A DNA stretch of 64,000 nt from Carettochelys insculpta (taxonomy: Eukaryota > Chordata > Testudines > Carettochelyidae). Below the pieces are notes generated by a model that was not told where the DNA came from, did no database searches, and saw only the letters and a program-made list of their open reading frames with translations. Position 1 is the stretch's first letter, and the number at the start of each line of letters is the position of its first letter. The stretch is taken from NCBI RefSeq assembly GCF_033958435.1, contig NC_134137.1:254432501-254496500 (forward strand), given 5' to 3'. The translations under genes were made by a program, and so were the position numbers. Below, piece by piece: positions 21,801 through 33,800 of the stretch.

Positions 21801-24800
21801 ATGTACAGGGATTCTTCTGAGTCAGCTGTAAAGAAGGTCAGTGGCAGTCCTAGCAACTCATCTGGGGCCTGTCTGTGGGTGTCTATGACAGCATCAGCCA
21901 GTCCTCAGCCCTGTAGCAGCCTGCAGCAGTCTCACAGCTCGGAAGTAGGCAGGAGGCATTTGGCTCCTTCCACAGTTGCAGTTCAACTGAGTTCCCAGAG
22001 CCACCTTTTATACCTCCTGTTCCATCCACTGATTTCCAGTGGGAAGGGTGAGCATGGCCTGGCTGCATCCACCAGGGCTCTGCAACTGGTCCCTCCCCCT
22101 CTGAGTCCATGGGAGCTCCCTCCACCTCAGTACAGGATGCCACTATACTCTACTAAATCCCCCTAAAAATAACAAAGTGGCTGTTGGTATAGGGAAACCC
22201 TGGACTTTACCTGTTACTAGCATCAGGTTGTTTCTTTGCTACTCCAGATGAAGTCTCCAGGTAAAAACATACAGCTATTTGAATGTGTAGCCATTCCAGA
22301 TACTGAAATGTGAGTTGTCAAACTGAACTTGAAATTCCTGTGATCAGCGTTAGCTTAAGGGATGTTCAATCATTCACAGCTCTCTTATCCAAGTGGCATC
22401 ATTACAGTCCTATATAGAATTATAGAATCATAGAACACTAGGACTGGAAGGGACCTCGAGAGGCCATCGAGTCCAGCCCCCTGCCCCAATGGCAGGACCA
22501 AGTACTGTCTAAACCATCCCTGACAGACATCTATCTAACCTGTTCTTAAATATCTCCAGCGATGGAGATTCCACAACCTCCCTTGGCAATTTATTCCACT
22601 GTTTGACCGCCCTGACAGTTAGGAACTTTTTCCTAATGTCCAACCTAAACCTCCCTTGCTGCAGTTTAAGCCCATTGCCTCTTGTTCTATCCTCAGAGGC
22701 CAAGAAGAACAAGTTTTCTCCTTCCTCCTTATGACTCCCTTTTAGATACCTGAAAACCACTATCATGTCTCCCCTCAATCTTCTCTTTTCCAAACTAAAC
22801 AAGCCCAATTGTTTCAACCTTTTTTCATAGGTCACATTCTCTAGACCTTTAATCATTCTTGTCGCTCTTCTCTGGACCCTCTCTAGTTTCTCCACATCTT
22901 TTTTGAACTGCGGTGCCCAGAACTGGACACAATACTCCAGCTGAGGCCTAACCAGCGCAGAGTAGAGCAGAAAAATGACTTCTCGTGTCTTGTTCACAAC
23001 ACACCTGTTAATGCATCCCAGGATCATGTTTGCTTTTTTTGCAACAGCATCACACTGTTGACTCATATTTAGCTTGTGGTCCACTATAATACCTAGATCC
23101 CTTTCTGCTGTAGTCGTTCCCAGACAGTCTCTCCCCATTCTGCATGTGTGAAACTGATTGTTCCTTCCTAAGTGGAGCACTTTGCGTTTGTCCTTATTAA
23201 ACTTCATCCTGTTTACTTTAGACCACTTCTCCAATTTATCCAGATCATTTTGAATTATGACCCTATCCTCCAAAGTAGTCACAACCCCTCCCAACTTGGT
23301 ATCATCTGCAAACTTAATAAGTGTACTTTCTATGCCAATATCTAAACCATTGATGAAAACATTGAACAGAACCAGTCCTAACACAGACCCCTGCGGAACC
23401 CCACTTTTTATACTTTTCCAGCAGGACTGAGAACCATTAAGAACTACTCTCTGGGTACGGTTATCCAGCCAGTTATGCACCCACCTTATAGTAGCCTCAT
23501 CTAAATTGTATTTGCCTAGTTTTTTTTATAAGAATATCATGAGAGACCGTATCAAATGCTTTACTAAAGTCTAGGTAGACCACATCTACCGCTTCTCCCC
23601 TATCCACAAGGCTTGTTATCCTATCAAAGAAAGCTATCAGATTAGTTTGACAAGATTTATTCTTTACAAATCCATGCTGGCTGTTTCCTATTACCTTACC
23701 ACCTTCCAAGTGCTTGCAGATGCTTTCTTTAATTACCTGCTCCATTATCTTTCCTGGCACTGAAGTTAAGCATCAACCACTATCAATTCGTTTCGAGGAA
23801 GCTCTAAGCTATGACTCACACAAACCACAATTATTTGTCTGTCAATTTAGTGTTCATGTACTCGACAAAGTAATTCCATTAGCATCAAGTTTATGTACGA
23901 TTTTTGTAAAAGACGAGTCTTTCATATGTCAGCTACCTCTTACACCATTATTTTTCAGTTATGATTATGAAAGAATACCACTTACAGAGGACAACTCTTC
24001 TATAAGTTTATCAGCATGCTCTTTAGCATTATCTTCACATCATTCAACTTCAGATGCTGTGGAAATGAATAGAAAATTGAAAAATTCTGGTAAGCAAAAG
24101 CTCTGTAATTAGAATCCTTCTTGGTTGCCTTCATTTTATATGTCATCTTTTTATTGGAAAGTATAATATTAAAATCACTAAGGGGATGCATGTTCTCCAA
24201 TCACACCCCCTCATGCAATCCTCCAGATATAATGGAAGGCATGGATGTATATTGGGGTGACAATAGAAAGCACTAAGTTAATGATGGGAAATCTAGGCTA
24301 GTGAGTGGGTCGCATGAGGGGCCCTCCATCTACAAGATTGTTGTAACCAAGATGGCTTCCCAGGATAGGTTAGTTTTGCTCTCTGTTCTTGAGTACCTGG
24401 AATGTGTGGGGTGTGTCACTCGAACTGTAGCAGCACTTGGCTTGGATGCAGAGGGAGCTCACTGCTCCCCCAGTCACTGTTGTGTGTGATCAGCACGTTT
24501 GTCACTTCACTACTGCCAGTAGGGAAAAAAAAACTGTGTGGATGGAAATCAGTGTAATCTGGCAACTCTGCATGTGGGCAACAGAAAACAAGATATCTCA
24601 CGGGTCACATTTTGAGCCCTGATGGGCCACTTCTGCTAAGGGTATCACTCTATTATCCAGATTAGAATCTCCTGTTATTTTCATACATATTCAACTTTCT
24701 GTAATTCCACTAACGCATGAGGCAGAATATCCAAAGAAAATATACCCACTGTTCTCATGAAGCAAAGCACTTAAGCAGGTGCTTAAAGCTAAACATATAC

Positions 24801-27800
24801 TTAAGTCCCGGGACTTCAGCAAGACTTCTGAGTAAATGCTCACCTGTGTGAGTAAGCACTGCACAATCAGGCTCGTTACTGGGGCATCTTCCTCACAAGG
24901 TTACTGCTCCACCCAAATATTTTGTGGCTACCAAAATGTCCTCCCATTGCAATCTAATGATGTTTTCATGATATTAGTGAATCACGTCAAAATGTTATGA
25001 TATTGCATCAGAATACACAAGATTTTCTCTTGAATGGCTGGCTACAAAATAGGCCTAAAAGTTATAGTAGATTGTGAAGAAAAGAGCAATTAAATCTACT
25101 ATGGGTGTTTTTTCCCCCCATTGTTCAAAAGTCACCATTTCAATTCTGTTGCAAATAAGTTCACTTGAAAGCTCTATCTCCAAAATTGTAAATGTTTATT
25201 GCTTACAGGTTGTGAAAAAAGAGCAAGCTCCCATCTGTGGATTTTTGTACTCATGGGAAACCTTTTGCATGGAATCGGTGAAGCACCCATTATGCCACTG
25301 GGGATTTCATACGTTGATGATTTTGCCAAAGAAGAAAACTCAGCGTTCTACATAGGTAATAAGCTAATGCACAGTATCAATGCCCAAAGCAATCTTTTAA
25401 ACATTTCTGCATGAAAACTAGACCAGTGCAAGTGCTCAGTTGGCAATAGTCTTCATCCTTTCCTCACCTTACAAAGGTAAGAGTGGAATTCTGGGTAAGT
25501 TCCGGTCTTCGCTTTGGACTAGGGTTGCAAACAGCCCCTTTTCCTCTCCCTCAAGGTCTTCTGCACTATGAATGTTTGTTGGCTAAAGAACTGGAGCAGA
25601 GTCAGAGACGTAACCCAAAAGCGTTACAGGAGGGCCATGAAGAGTTATGTGCAGCACTAGACCCACAGATTGTCACTGCTTTGGAGAACAGACTCTTCCT
25701 AACCACCCTTCCTCAGATAACTGACTTAAATAATATCTCTAACATTTAAAAAAAATACTTTCAGAAAGTTTGCAGTTGGCAATTTGACTTTTGCACCTCG
25801 TGTAACTGGTATAATGTCACCTGTATCAGCCAAGGACATATTCAGCCAGCCTCTAGGATGTCATTTTCAATCGCTTCTAATGAGACTTTCTTAGGAAGCG
25901 GGATTACTTACTGATTAGGGGAGAAAAACTCCCAATTGTCCAAAACCAATAACAGTTTAGTATCTTTTAACTACTATACCACACCCATAATCTGTGCAAT
26001 TGATATATGGCTAAGCAGTTGCCCAGAATAAAATTGGTGGCACATAGACTGGCTGTGGAAATTTCACTATAATATATTAATCTCAGAAAGTATTTAATAG
26101 ATTATAATTCATCTAAAGCCATTCAACAGGTTTCACTTGAGGATGAAGAAAGATGTAGACAGAAAGCTGTGGAATTTTCAGAATAGAGCCGTAAAAAAAC
26201 CCACTAATTCTCTACTTCCATTGAAAAGGATATTCATGATTGGGCTGGTTAAAAAATTTCCAATTTCCGAAAGTCCCACTATTGGCATTTAGACAAAGGA
26301 AAGGACCAGGATTTGTCAGGGACGTGTAGGAGCACATGGCCCCCAGTGATTACAATGCCCATGAGGCAGTCTGGCAGCTTTGATAGACCAAGAGAGTAAT
26401 ATTAGTTGACCTGAAACGAAATATTTTCTTTTAGGTCAATAAACTGAAACACATTTTTTGATGTGGAAATCCTGAAATGTTCAATGCTCAACATTTCTGA
26501 GCCAACAAGTTTCATATCTTTTCCTTTAATTTCTTTTCAGACCTCTTCTGCATATCTGAGGAAAACTTATCTATATTAGTGTTTAATAAGTATCACCTTA
26601 TAACGGACAAAAATTTCATTCAAGTGTATTGATGAATTTTGACCATGAATGTGTGTGTGGGGCCTTGGTCAAGTAATGTCACCTTGGTGTGCTCACACTT
26701 CTGCTTTCCCTCCTGTATCTGGCATCTCTAATTAGAGTGTAAGTGCTCTGGGGGATGGCTAGCCTCTATGCCTACATCTACACTAGAGTGATCTGTCAAC
26801 AGAGTTGGAAGATATTTTTGGCAAAACTTCTGTTGACAGATTGCAGCCACACACAAAAGCAAATTAAAAAAGTGGTCTACTCTGTTGCCAGAGAGTGGCC
26901 AGATGTCCTGGCCACTTTTTCAACGGAACGGGTCCTGGAAGCCTGCAAAGGGGGTCGCATGGCTGGCAAGCCCTTCTGGGAGTCCTGGCCAAGCACGCCC
27001 TTAAAGCCTGCCCCCCCAACAACCATTCCCAGCACACAAGAGGCCTTACAACTCCCACGAGGGACAGCTTAGCCTGTGCAGGAGCACATGCAACCCAAGG
27101 GGGACCCCCATGATGTGCACCTACCCTTGAAGCCAGATCATCCCCCAGCCATGCCCTGGACCCAGGCAGAGTGCAGGAGCTGCTCCCCATCATTGCTGCA
27201 CCCGTTGCCCACCTTTTATGGTGGCCCATGCCCCACCCTGCCATCAGGGGGCCTGACCCTGATGCTGTAGGGGCACCCCCCCCGATGACCCAACTGGATC
27301 ATCAGGCAGGTGTGGCAGTACACCAAAAGCACTGACTGGTGGGACCACCTTGTCATGGTTGAGTAGGATGACCAGCAATGGATCCAGAACTTCCAAATGC
27401 AGAAGGAAATGTTCCTTGAGGTCTGCAGCTGGCTTGCTCCCATGCTCTACAGGGAGGACATCTGTATGTGATCTGCCATGTCTGTGGAAAAGCAGGTGGC
27501 CATTGCCTTATGGAAGCTTACCAACCCGGACAGCTACCACTTCATTAGGAACCAATTTGGGGTGAGCAGGTGCACTACCAGGGCCATCCTTACTCAGGTA
27601 AGATGCTCTTGGTCTGCAGGCCTCATCGGGCTGGGGAAGGAGGGGAAGTCCAGCCTGAGGGCACAGGGTGAGGGATGTGGTGGGGGATGGGGATGGGGTG
27701 GGGTCCTCACTGGGGGGAGGAGGGGAAGTCCAGCCTCAGGGCATGGGGTGGGGGATGGGGGTGGGGGGCAGTGCCATCCCACCCTCACACAGATCTGCTG

Positions 27801-30800
27801 CTGAGGGAAGGGCAGCCTTTGAGGGGACGCAAAGGGATCTGGGGATGTGGGGGCTGAGATGGGGCAGGGTATCTGCCCAGGACCCAGGGCCTACATCCCT
27901 CAGTCCCTCACGTGTGTTTGGTCTCCTCCACGTGCAGGTCATGATGGCCATCAATGACACCCTGCTCCGGGGGTCGTCTGCCTTGGGGATGTGGATGTGG
28001 CTGTGTCCAGCTTCGCTCTCCTGGACTTTCCCAACTACTTTGGGGCCATTGACAGGACCCACATCCCCATCCACGCCCTGGACTACAGTGTGGCTTGGGG
28101 CAAAAACTGGAACGGATATCGCTCAGTTTTGGTGCGGGTCCTGGTCAACCACAGGGGATGGTTTATAGATGTCAGGTGGTTGGGCTTGACCCACCATGCA
28201 TGGGTCTTCCACAACTCCAGCCTGTGCTGGAGGATGGAGGCTAGGACCTGCGTCCTCCATTGTGAGCTTGCAGTCAGGGATGTCCCCATGTCATTGTGCA
28301 TCATGGGAGATGTGGCCTGCCCCCTACTTCCCTGGCTCGTGGGGCCATACACCAGCCACCTGGACTCCAAGCAGGACCTTTTTAACAGCCGCTTCAACTG
28401 GGCATACAATCCAGTAGAGTGCTCAATCCAGTCGTCCACTGACCCACCTAGGGGCGGAGGAGTGGAACGTCGCCCACGCTGTGGGGGCAATGCTGTGCCC
28501 TCCACAGCATTGTGGAGGGAAAGGAAAAGGCTTTCTCCTGGGGTACAGGGCTGATGCCAGCCCAGGCTACAGAGAGCTGGGCATGGCCCCGGACCAGCAA
28601 GCCCACAGGGATGGGGTATGGATCTGGGAGGCTTCACCCACAGCCCTCAATGACCCTCCCTGGAGCACTCTCTGCAGGGTCCTCAGGCCAGCAGCCCCAT
28701 CCCATCCCCATCACAACCCCCCCACCCATCTACCCCTCCCTGACCCCCCACAATAATGAGGGCCGCGGGTGTGTTAAACTTTAACATGACAAAATAATGT
28801 ATTCAAAATAAATGTAGGTGTAGAAACTATTTACAATGTACATGAACAGTGTGTGGGCGGGCTTGGGACAGGGGATGCTCAGTCCAGGGATGGGGTGCAG
28901 GAAGTTGCAATCCCACAGTGGAGCAGGACCCTGATTGATACCAACCATGGGTTCCTCTCCCACCACAGGTTTGGGGTCTCCATCATGGCTGGGATGGGGC
29001 TGTGAGGATGGGGAGATACACAGATGGGAGGGCTTGGAGGATGGCGGGGGTGGGCACCTTGGGGCAAGCAGGGGTGCTTGGAGAATGGGGAGGCAGACAT
29101 GGTGGGCACAGCAGTGGGATGACTGCAGCCATGATCCACCTCACCAGGTCAAGCACTGTCTGGGGAAGTACTGATGGGGAGGCTGGGAGGGCTGGCGGGG
29201 CAGGGCAGTGGAGGGAGGGGATGGTGGCCATGGATGGCTGGACTGACTAACCCTGCCACGTGCTGTGACAGCAGCCTGGTGGGCCATCAGTTTGGCTCAG
29301 GACTGCATTTGCCACTGTCACTCCCATGCATCCCTCCTCCATTCAAACGCCCGCCGTGCCTCCTCACCCCACACCAGCTGCTCCATCAGGTCATTCTGTC
29401 ACTGAAGGACAGCCATGTATGCCTGCAGGGCAGTGGTGTCCATTGTGCAGCAGGCCGTGTGTATGTGTTTATCCAGTGCTTGGCCCTGGCAGTGTGTGGG
29501 CAGCTGGGCCCGGCCCGCCGATGGGGCAGCTGTAAGGAGAGTCCTTTATACACCACAGCCGCCAAGTCCCCCCCACAACCCACTGCAAGCAGCAGCAGCC
29601 CTCGCCCCCCGAGACGTGGCATGGGGTTGTCCATGGAGTACAGGCATGTGTGCCCTGCAAGGCAGGCCCTGCTACGATGGACCAGGCCCACCACTCTGCC
29701 CCCCCCAACCTCCTTACCTGATAGTCCAGTGGCCAATGGGTGTCCAGGCTCTGAGGGGTCCCCGCATGTATAGTAAGCAAGCGAGGTGCAGACCAGCCCT
29801 GCTAGCCCCCTCCCCAACTCCCCACACACATTTGGTTCATGGCGCTGTCCACTGCTGCCTGTCACCCATGGGCGTGCCTGGGGTGCACCCCTTGGTGTTG
29901 TGTCTAGGGTTGGGCTGTTGCTCCTATGGCTGGACCCTGCTCAGCAATGGCAGAAGCATCCACCCTACCCCCCCCAGGGCTGATGTGGCCCCTCCTGGGG
30001 CTGGTAGTAGACTGGCGCCAGTGCCCAGGGGCTGTCTGTTGACTCCAGGTAGGACACATGGCCATGCACCTGGTTGCATGTGCTGGGCCCACAGCATATG
30101 GTCCCACCCAAGCTGGCTTGGTGAGGTCATGGCACCCCATCCCCCACACCCCATCTGCCCCGGGGTGTGTGCCCATGGGGTACTCACTAGATGGGTCCCT
30201 GAACAGGTCTGGTGATGCCACTTGTGGGGCTGAAGTCCAGGGCAATTGCTAGGGTCCCCAGGCTTGACTCTGGGTTCAAGTACAGTGCATCCTGGGGCTC
30301 CAGGGTGGTTCCCACCTGCTCCAGCTCCTGCTGAGGTGGAGGGCCTCTTCCCCAGTACTGAGGGCCACACTGCTGGGCACACCATCTTTGGCCTTAGGAG
30401 CTAGTTTAGGTCCTCAAAATAGGGGCAGCTGGCCATCCCTGCTCCCAACCTCTGCCTCACATCCTGGGCCTGCACATAGCCCTGGTGGAGCTCCTTTAGC
30501 TTGGCCTGCACCTGCTCCAGGGTGCAGGTGGGATGGCTGTGCTCCATCAGGACTGCAATATGGTAGGCATATCCCGGCACAATGCACCAATTAGCAGAGG
30601 GGTCAGGAGATCCTGAAGTTCAGGGCTGGACCAGTAGTAGGCCTGCTTTTTTTGGCCCTCAGATGGGCCCTGCAACTCCTCCAGATGGTCCCCTAGGGGT
30701 TCAGGGGGATCTGTGCCCATGGTGCCATCCTACCAGCTCTGGTTTGAGTTGCTGAGGTGTCCCTACTGACAGTGTGCAGCCTGTGGCGACTACATACTGT

Positions 30801-33800
30801 CTGCTGGCTATTATGGGTCTTCCTGGGCTCCCTGTGCCTTTAACGGTGGCCGGAGGCGTAGGTCACAGAGCCTTCATTTGTGGTAGAAAGGGTGCATCCT
30901 GGGTCCAGCTGGCCAATGCCATGGAGGACTTCTCTGTTGACAAAAGTCCCCCTGGAGCAGTAATCTGTCAAGAGAAGCACTATTTCTCATCGCAGAGAGG
31001 CGTAACGCTGTCGGGGAAAGGGCTGAGTTTTGGTGACAAAATAAGTTTTGCGTGTAGCCACTTCGCAAGTTTTGTCAACAAAACTCTCTAGTGTCAGCTT
31101 GGGCAATGAGTAGAATCTGATTGCCCAAACAGGCCCATTGTCTTCAAGGAGCTCTTGTGGAATAAGGTATTAATCAGTATAACTCAGGTATAAGAATCTC
31201 TTCCATTATTACCTAGCTGTATGTAGATATCGTGAGGGAGAGGGAATCAGAAGCTGAATAGCTTGCTGTGTCCTGTTTCCTTTGTCATACTTCCCATGTA
31301 ATCCTTTCTAATATGATGGGCTGGCTGTTCTGGTTTACAGTCCACTTTATAGCTCTACAAAGCACAAAGCCTTCAATTAATCCTCAGCAAACAACATGCT
31401 TATGAATTGCTGAGTTTAATTGTAGTTGGGCATGTGTACAATTAATTAGTTTAGCCAGCAATTACATTTATCATTCTGCAAGAGGAGCTATTTGCAGTTT
31501 TAATCAGGTGTGGCACACTTCCTTGTACATCCTGGGCAGAATGAAAATTCAACATGAAGGTTTTATATAGAATTGGGGATCTAATCCTGCTTCCACTGAA
31601 ACCAATAGCCAAGATGGGATCAGGTGTTAAAACTGTTTAAATGTGATAATTCTTAAACAATATATGTATCAGATGGTGTTGCACTGATTTCAACTCTTGA
31701 GGAATTGACTCATAAGTGTGCATAATTTATTGGCTACAGGTACAGCTGTTCAAAAATAGAGTTAATAGAGAGACAAGGTGTATGAGGTGATGTCCTTTAT
31801 GGGACCAGTTCTGTTAGTGAAGAAGACAAGCTTTTGATTAGCGTGACAAGAAAATGTCACCAATTAACTTATTTTCTTGTACCCATTGCACACTGCTGAG
31901 TAACAATACTTCAGAGGACTGTCTCTTGATTTACAGGTGCAGTCAGACTGGCACTATATAGGCTTTAAAAGATTTAAAAAAACACAGGAGATGTGAAACT
32001 AAGGTATAAATTTCTCTACAAACATGGAAAATTGTTGCTGATTTCAAATTCTGGCTGACTCTTTGCTTTATATTAACGTTTTACTGTGCAATTTTTGGCA
32101 GACATACACTGGTAATGGGTTGATTTACTAGTATATTTTTAGAAGATTACCAGTTCACAGAACTTTAGATGGGTGCTGTTTTACTGCAGATTAGTAAAAC
32201 TGACATAAATGTGAAGGGTAAAATCTGGCTCCGCTGAAGTCAGAGAGCTGTGTTACTGACTCAACATTTCATCCTGATTCCCCACTGTGTGACTTCAGGT
32301 TCTCCAGTGAAGAGAACTGAGGGAAAGTGGGGAAGAACTGAGGTAATGCTGTGAAGAATGAAGGACACATAGTGGGAGGCTCCATTACAAGAACCATTGG
32401 TCATTTGCTGAGCAATCACTGTAGTGAGATCTGTAAACAAGGAGCTTAAATTAGACAATGAATGGAAGAATCTCCCCATGGAAGGGAAGAACATTGCATT
32501 AGGCATGTCAATGTAGATTTCAAGGATGGTTAACCTAATTATAACTGGCTTCATCTGTCACTCAGTAAAAGATGATTTCTTGCAGTTGCAAACAACAAAA
32601 GTCTCTCTTCCAGGATCTGAATTTTCAAGATCCTAACTGATTTAGGCAACCATGTCTGACTGAAAATTAATGGGACTTAGGTGCCAGTGTCACTTGCATT
32701 CACCTAGGTGCTTAACTGCTGCTTTAGGTGCCTAAGTCCAACATTTAGGAGCCACTAACGTTCTCAAAAACACCACTCAGTTGCTGGTAGGCTCCTACGC
32801 TCCTGCTAGCAGGCTAATGCTGCCTAACTCCTGATCCCACCCCACAGCTATAGCACATATGAATACACTGGCAGCCCCAGAGCAGGATTCTTAAACTATG
32901 TGTTCCCCAGTCTTATTCTCATCAGGGCCCAATCCTGGAGATGTTCTTTGAGCACACTTGGGCCCCTTGCAATAGACAGCTGTATGGGTAGAAGTCTTCA
33001 GGATGTTCAGTAGTCAGGGTACTTAGGTAGGACATGAGAGACCCAGATTTCAGTTTCCATCTACTAGTTTTGAACACTGATGTCTCCCATTGCAGGGGAA
33101 TGCCCCACCCAAGAGGCTATGGGCTACTGTAGAATTAGTCTCCCTCTTGTTCTCAGTGAGAAAGGGCTGATCTGCTTAGGTGCCTAACTCTAGGAGAGGA
33201 TTCACTCAAGGAGAGACAGCTGAGAACTTGGAGTGGAAAGAGACACACACAGATCAGTGGGGGTTTGGTCCTTAAATATCTTTCAGGAGCTGGACTCTAA
33301 GCTTGTGCACCTTTCCTTTGCCTTCACGCCTGGCTAATTTAGGTAGCTTCCTACCCAGTTTGCTGGGTTCAGATAATCCCTCTTTTAGATGCCTTTCTCT
33401 TTACAAGGGGCACCTCGAGCATCTAATTCTGAGCAGAGGCAGCAGGGCATCTAGGAGCTGGCATTGCAACACTGAGCATTATAAAATCTGCTTGAATCTA
33501 GGCGCTTTTGGCAATTTTACCCCCATTTTGCTGTTTCTTCCAACTCAAAATGCCACAGGTCAACACAAAAGAAAGGGAAACACTGCCACTCACGTCGGAA
33601 TTTACTTTTTGAAGCTTTTTCCCCCCCTTTTTTAAAATTCTGTGTGGTCAAATCAAATTGTTCTGTATTTCACAAATTTGAATTGCAACAAAATGTGGTA
33701 TGGCCTGATCAGTTTGTACTAAACTTTACTGTTCATTCCTTTGCTTCTTGTTGCATCCCATCCCCCTCCTTCAGTTTTGATGCCTGTTTAGTCATAAGCA

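Larger units (their letters stand above)
26769..31101. mobile_element. Second Harbinger-like two-gene transposon, in SLCO1 intron 5
   Basis: The left end is near CTACATCTACACTAGAG with CTGTCAACAG, the right end near ACAAAACTCTCTAGTGTCAGC. The complements share ACACTAGAG and a GTTGACA-type palindrome. Repeated subterminal motifs are CTGTCAACAG, CTGTTGACAG, CTGTTGACAAAAG and TTGTCAACAAAA, instead of the TTTCGAAA of the 9.5-kb element. The interior holds a transposase pseudogene on + and a Myb-like remnant on -, in the same convergent arrangement. I could not fix a target duplication, so the ends are within about 10 bp. Confidence 0.82.

Noticed and set aside
21330..22150. LTR retrotransposon
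   Set aside because: Suggestive composition only; no paired LTRs, primer binding site, polypurine tract or gag/pol similarity.
29174..30245. Long frames in 29.2-30.2 kb on both strands
   Set aside because: Pro/Gly-rich GC composition artefacts in the interior of the second Harbinger-like element; no motif continuity between the transposase and Myb-like parts.
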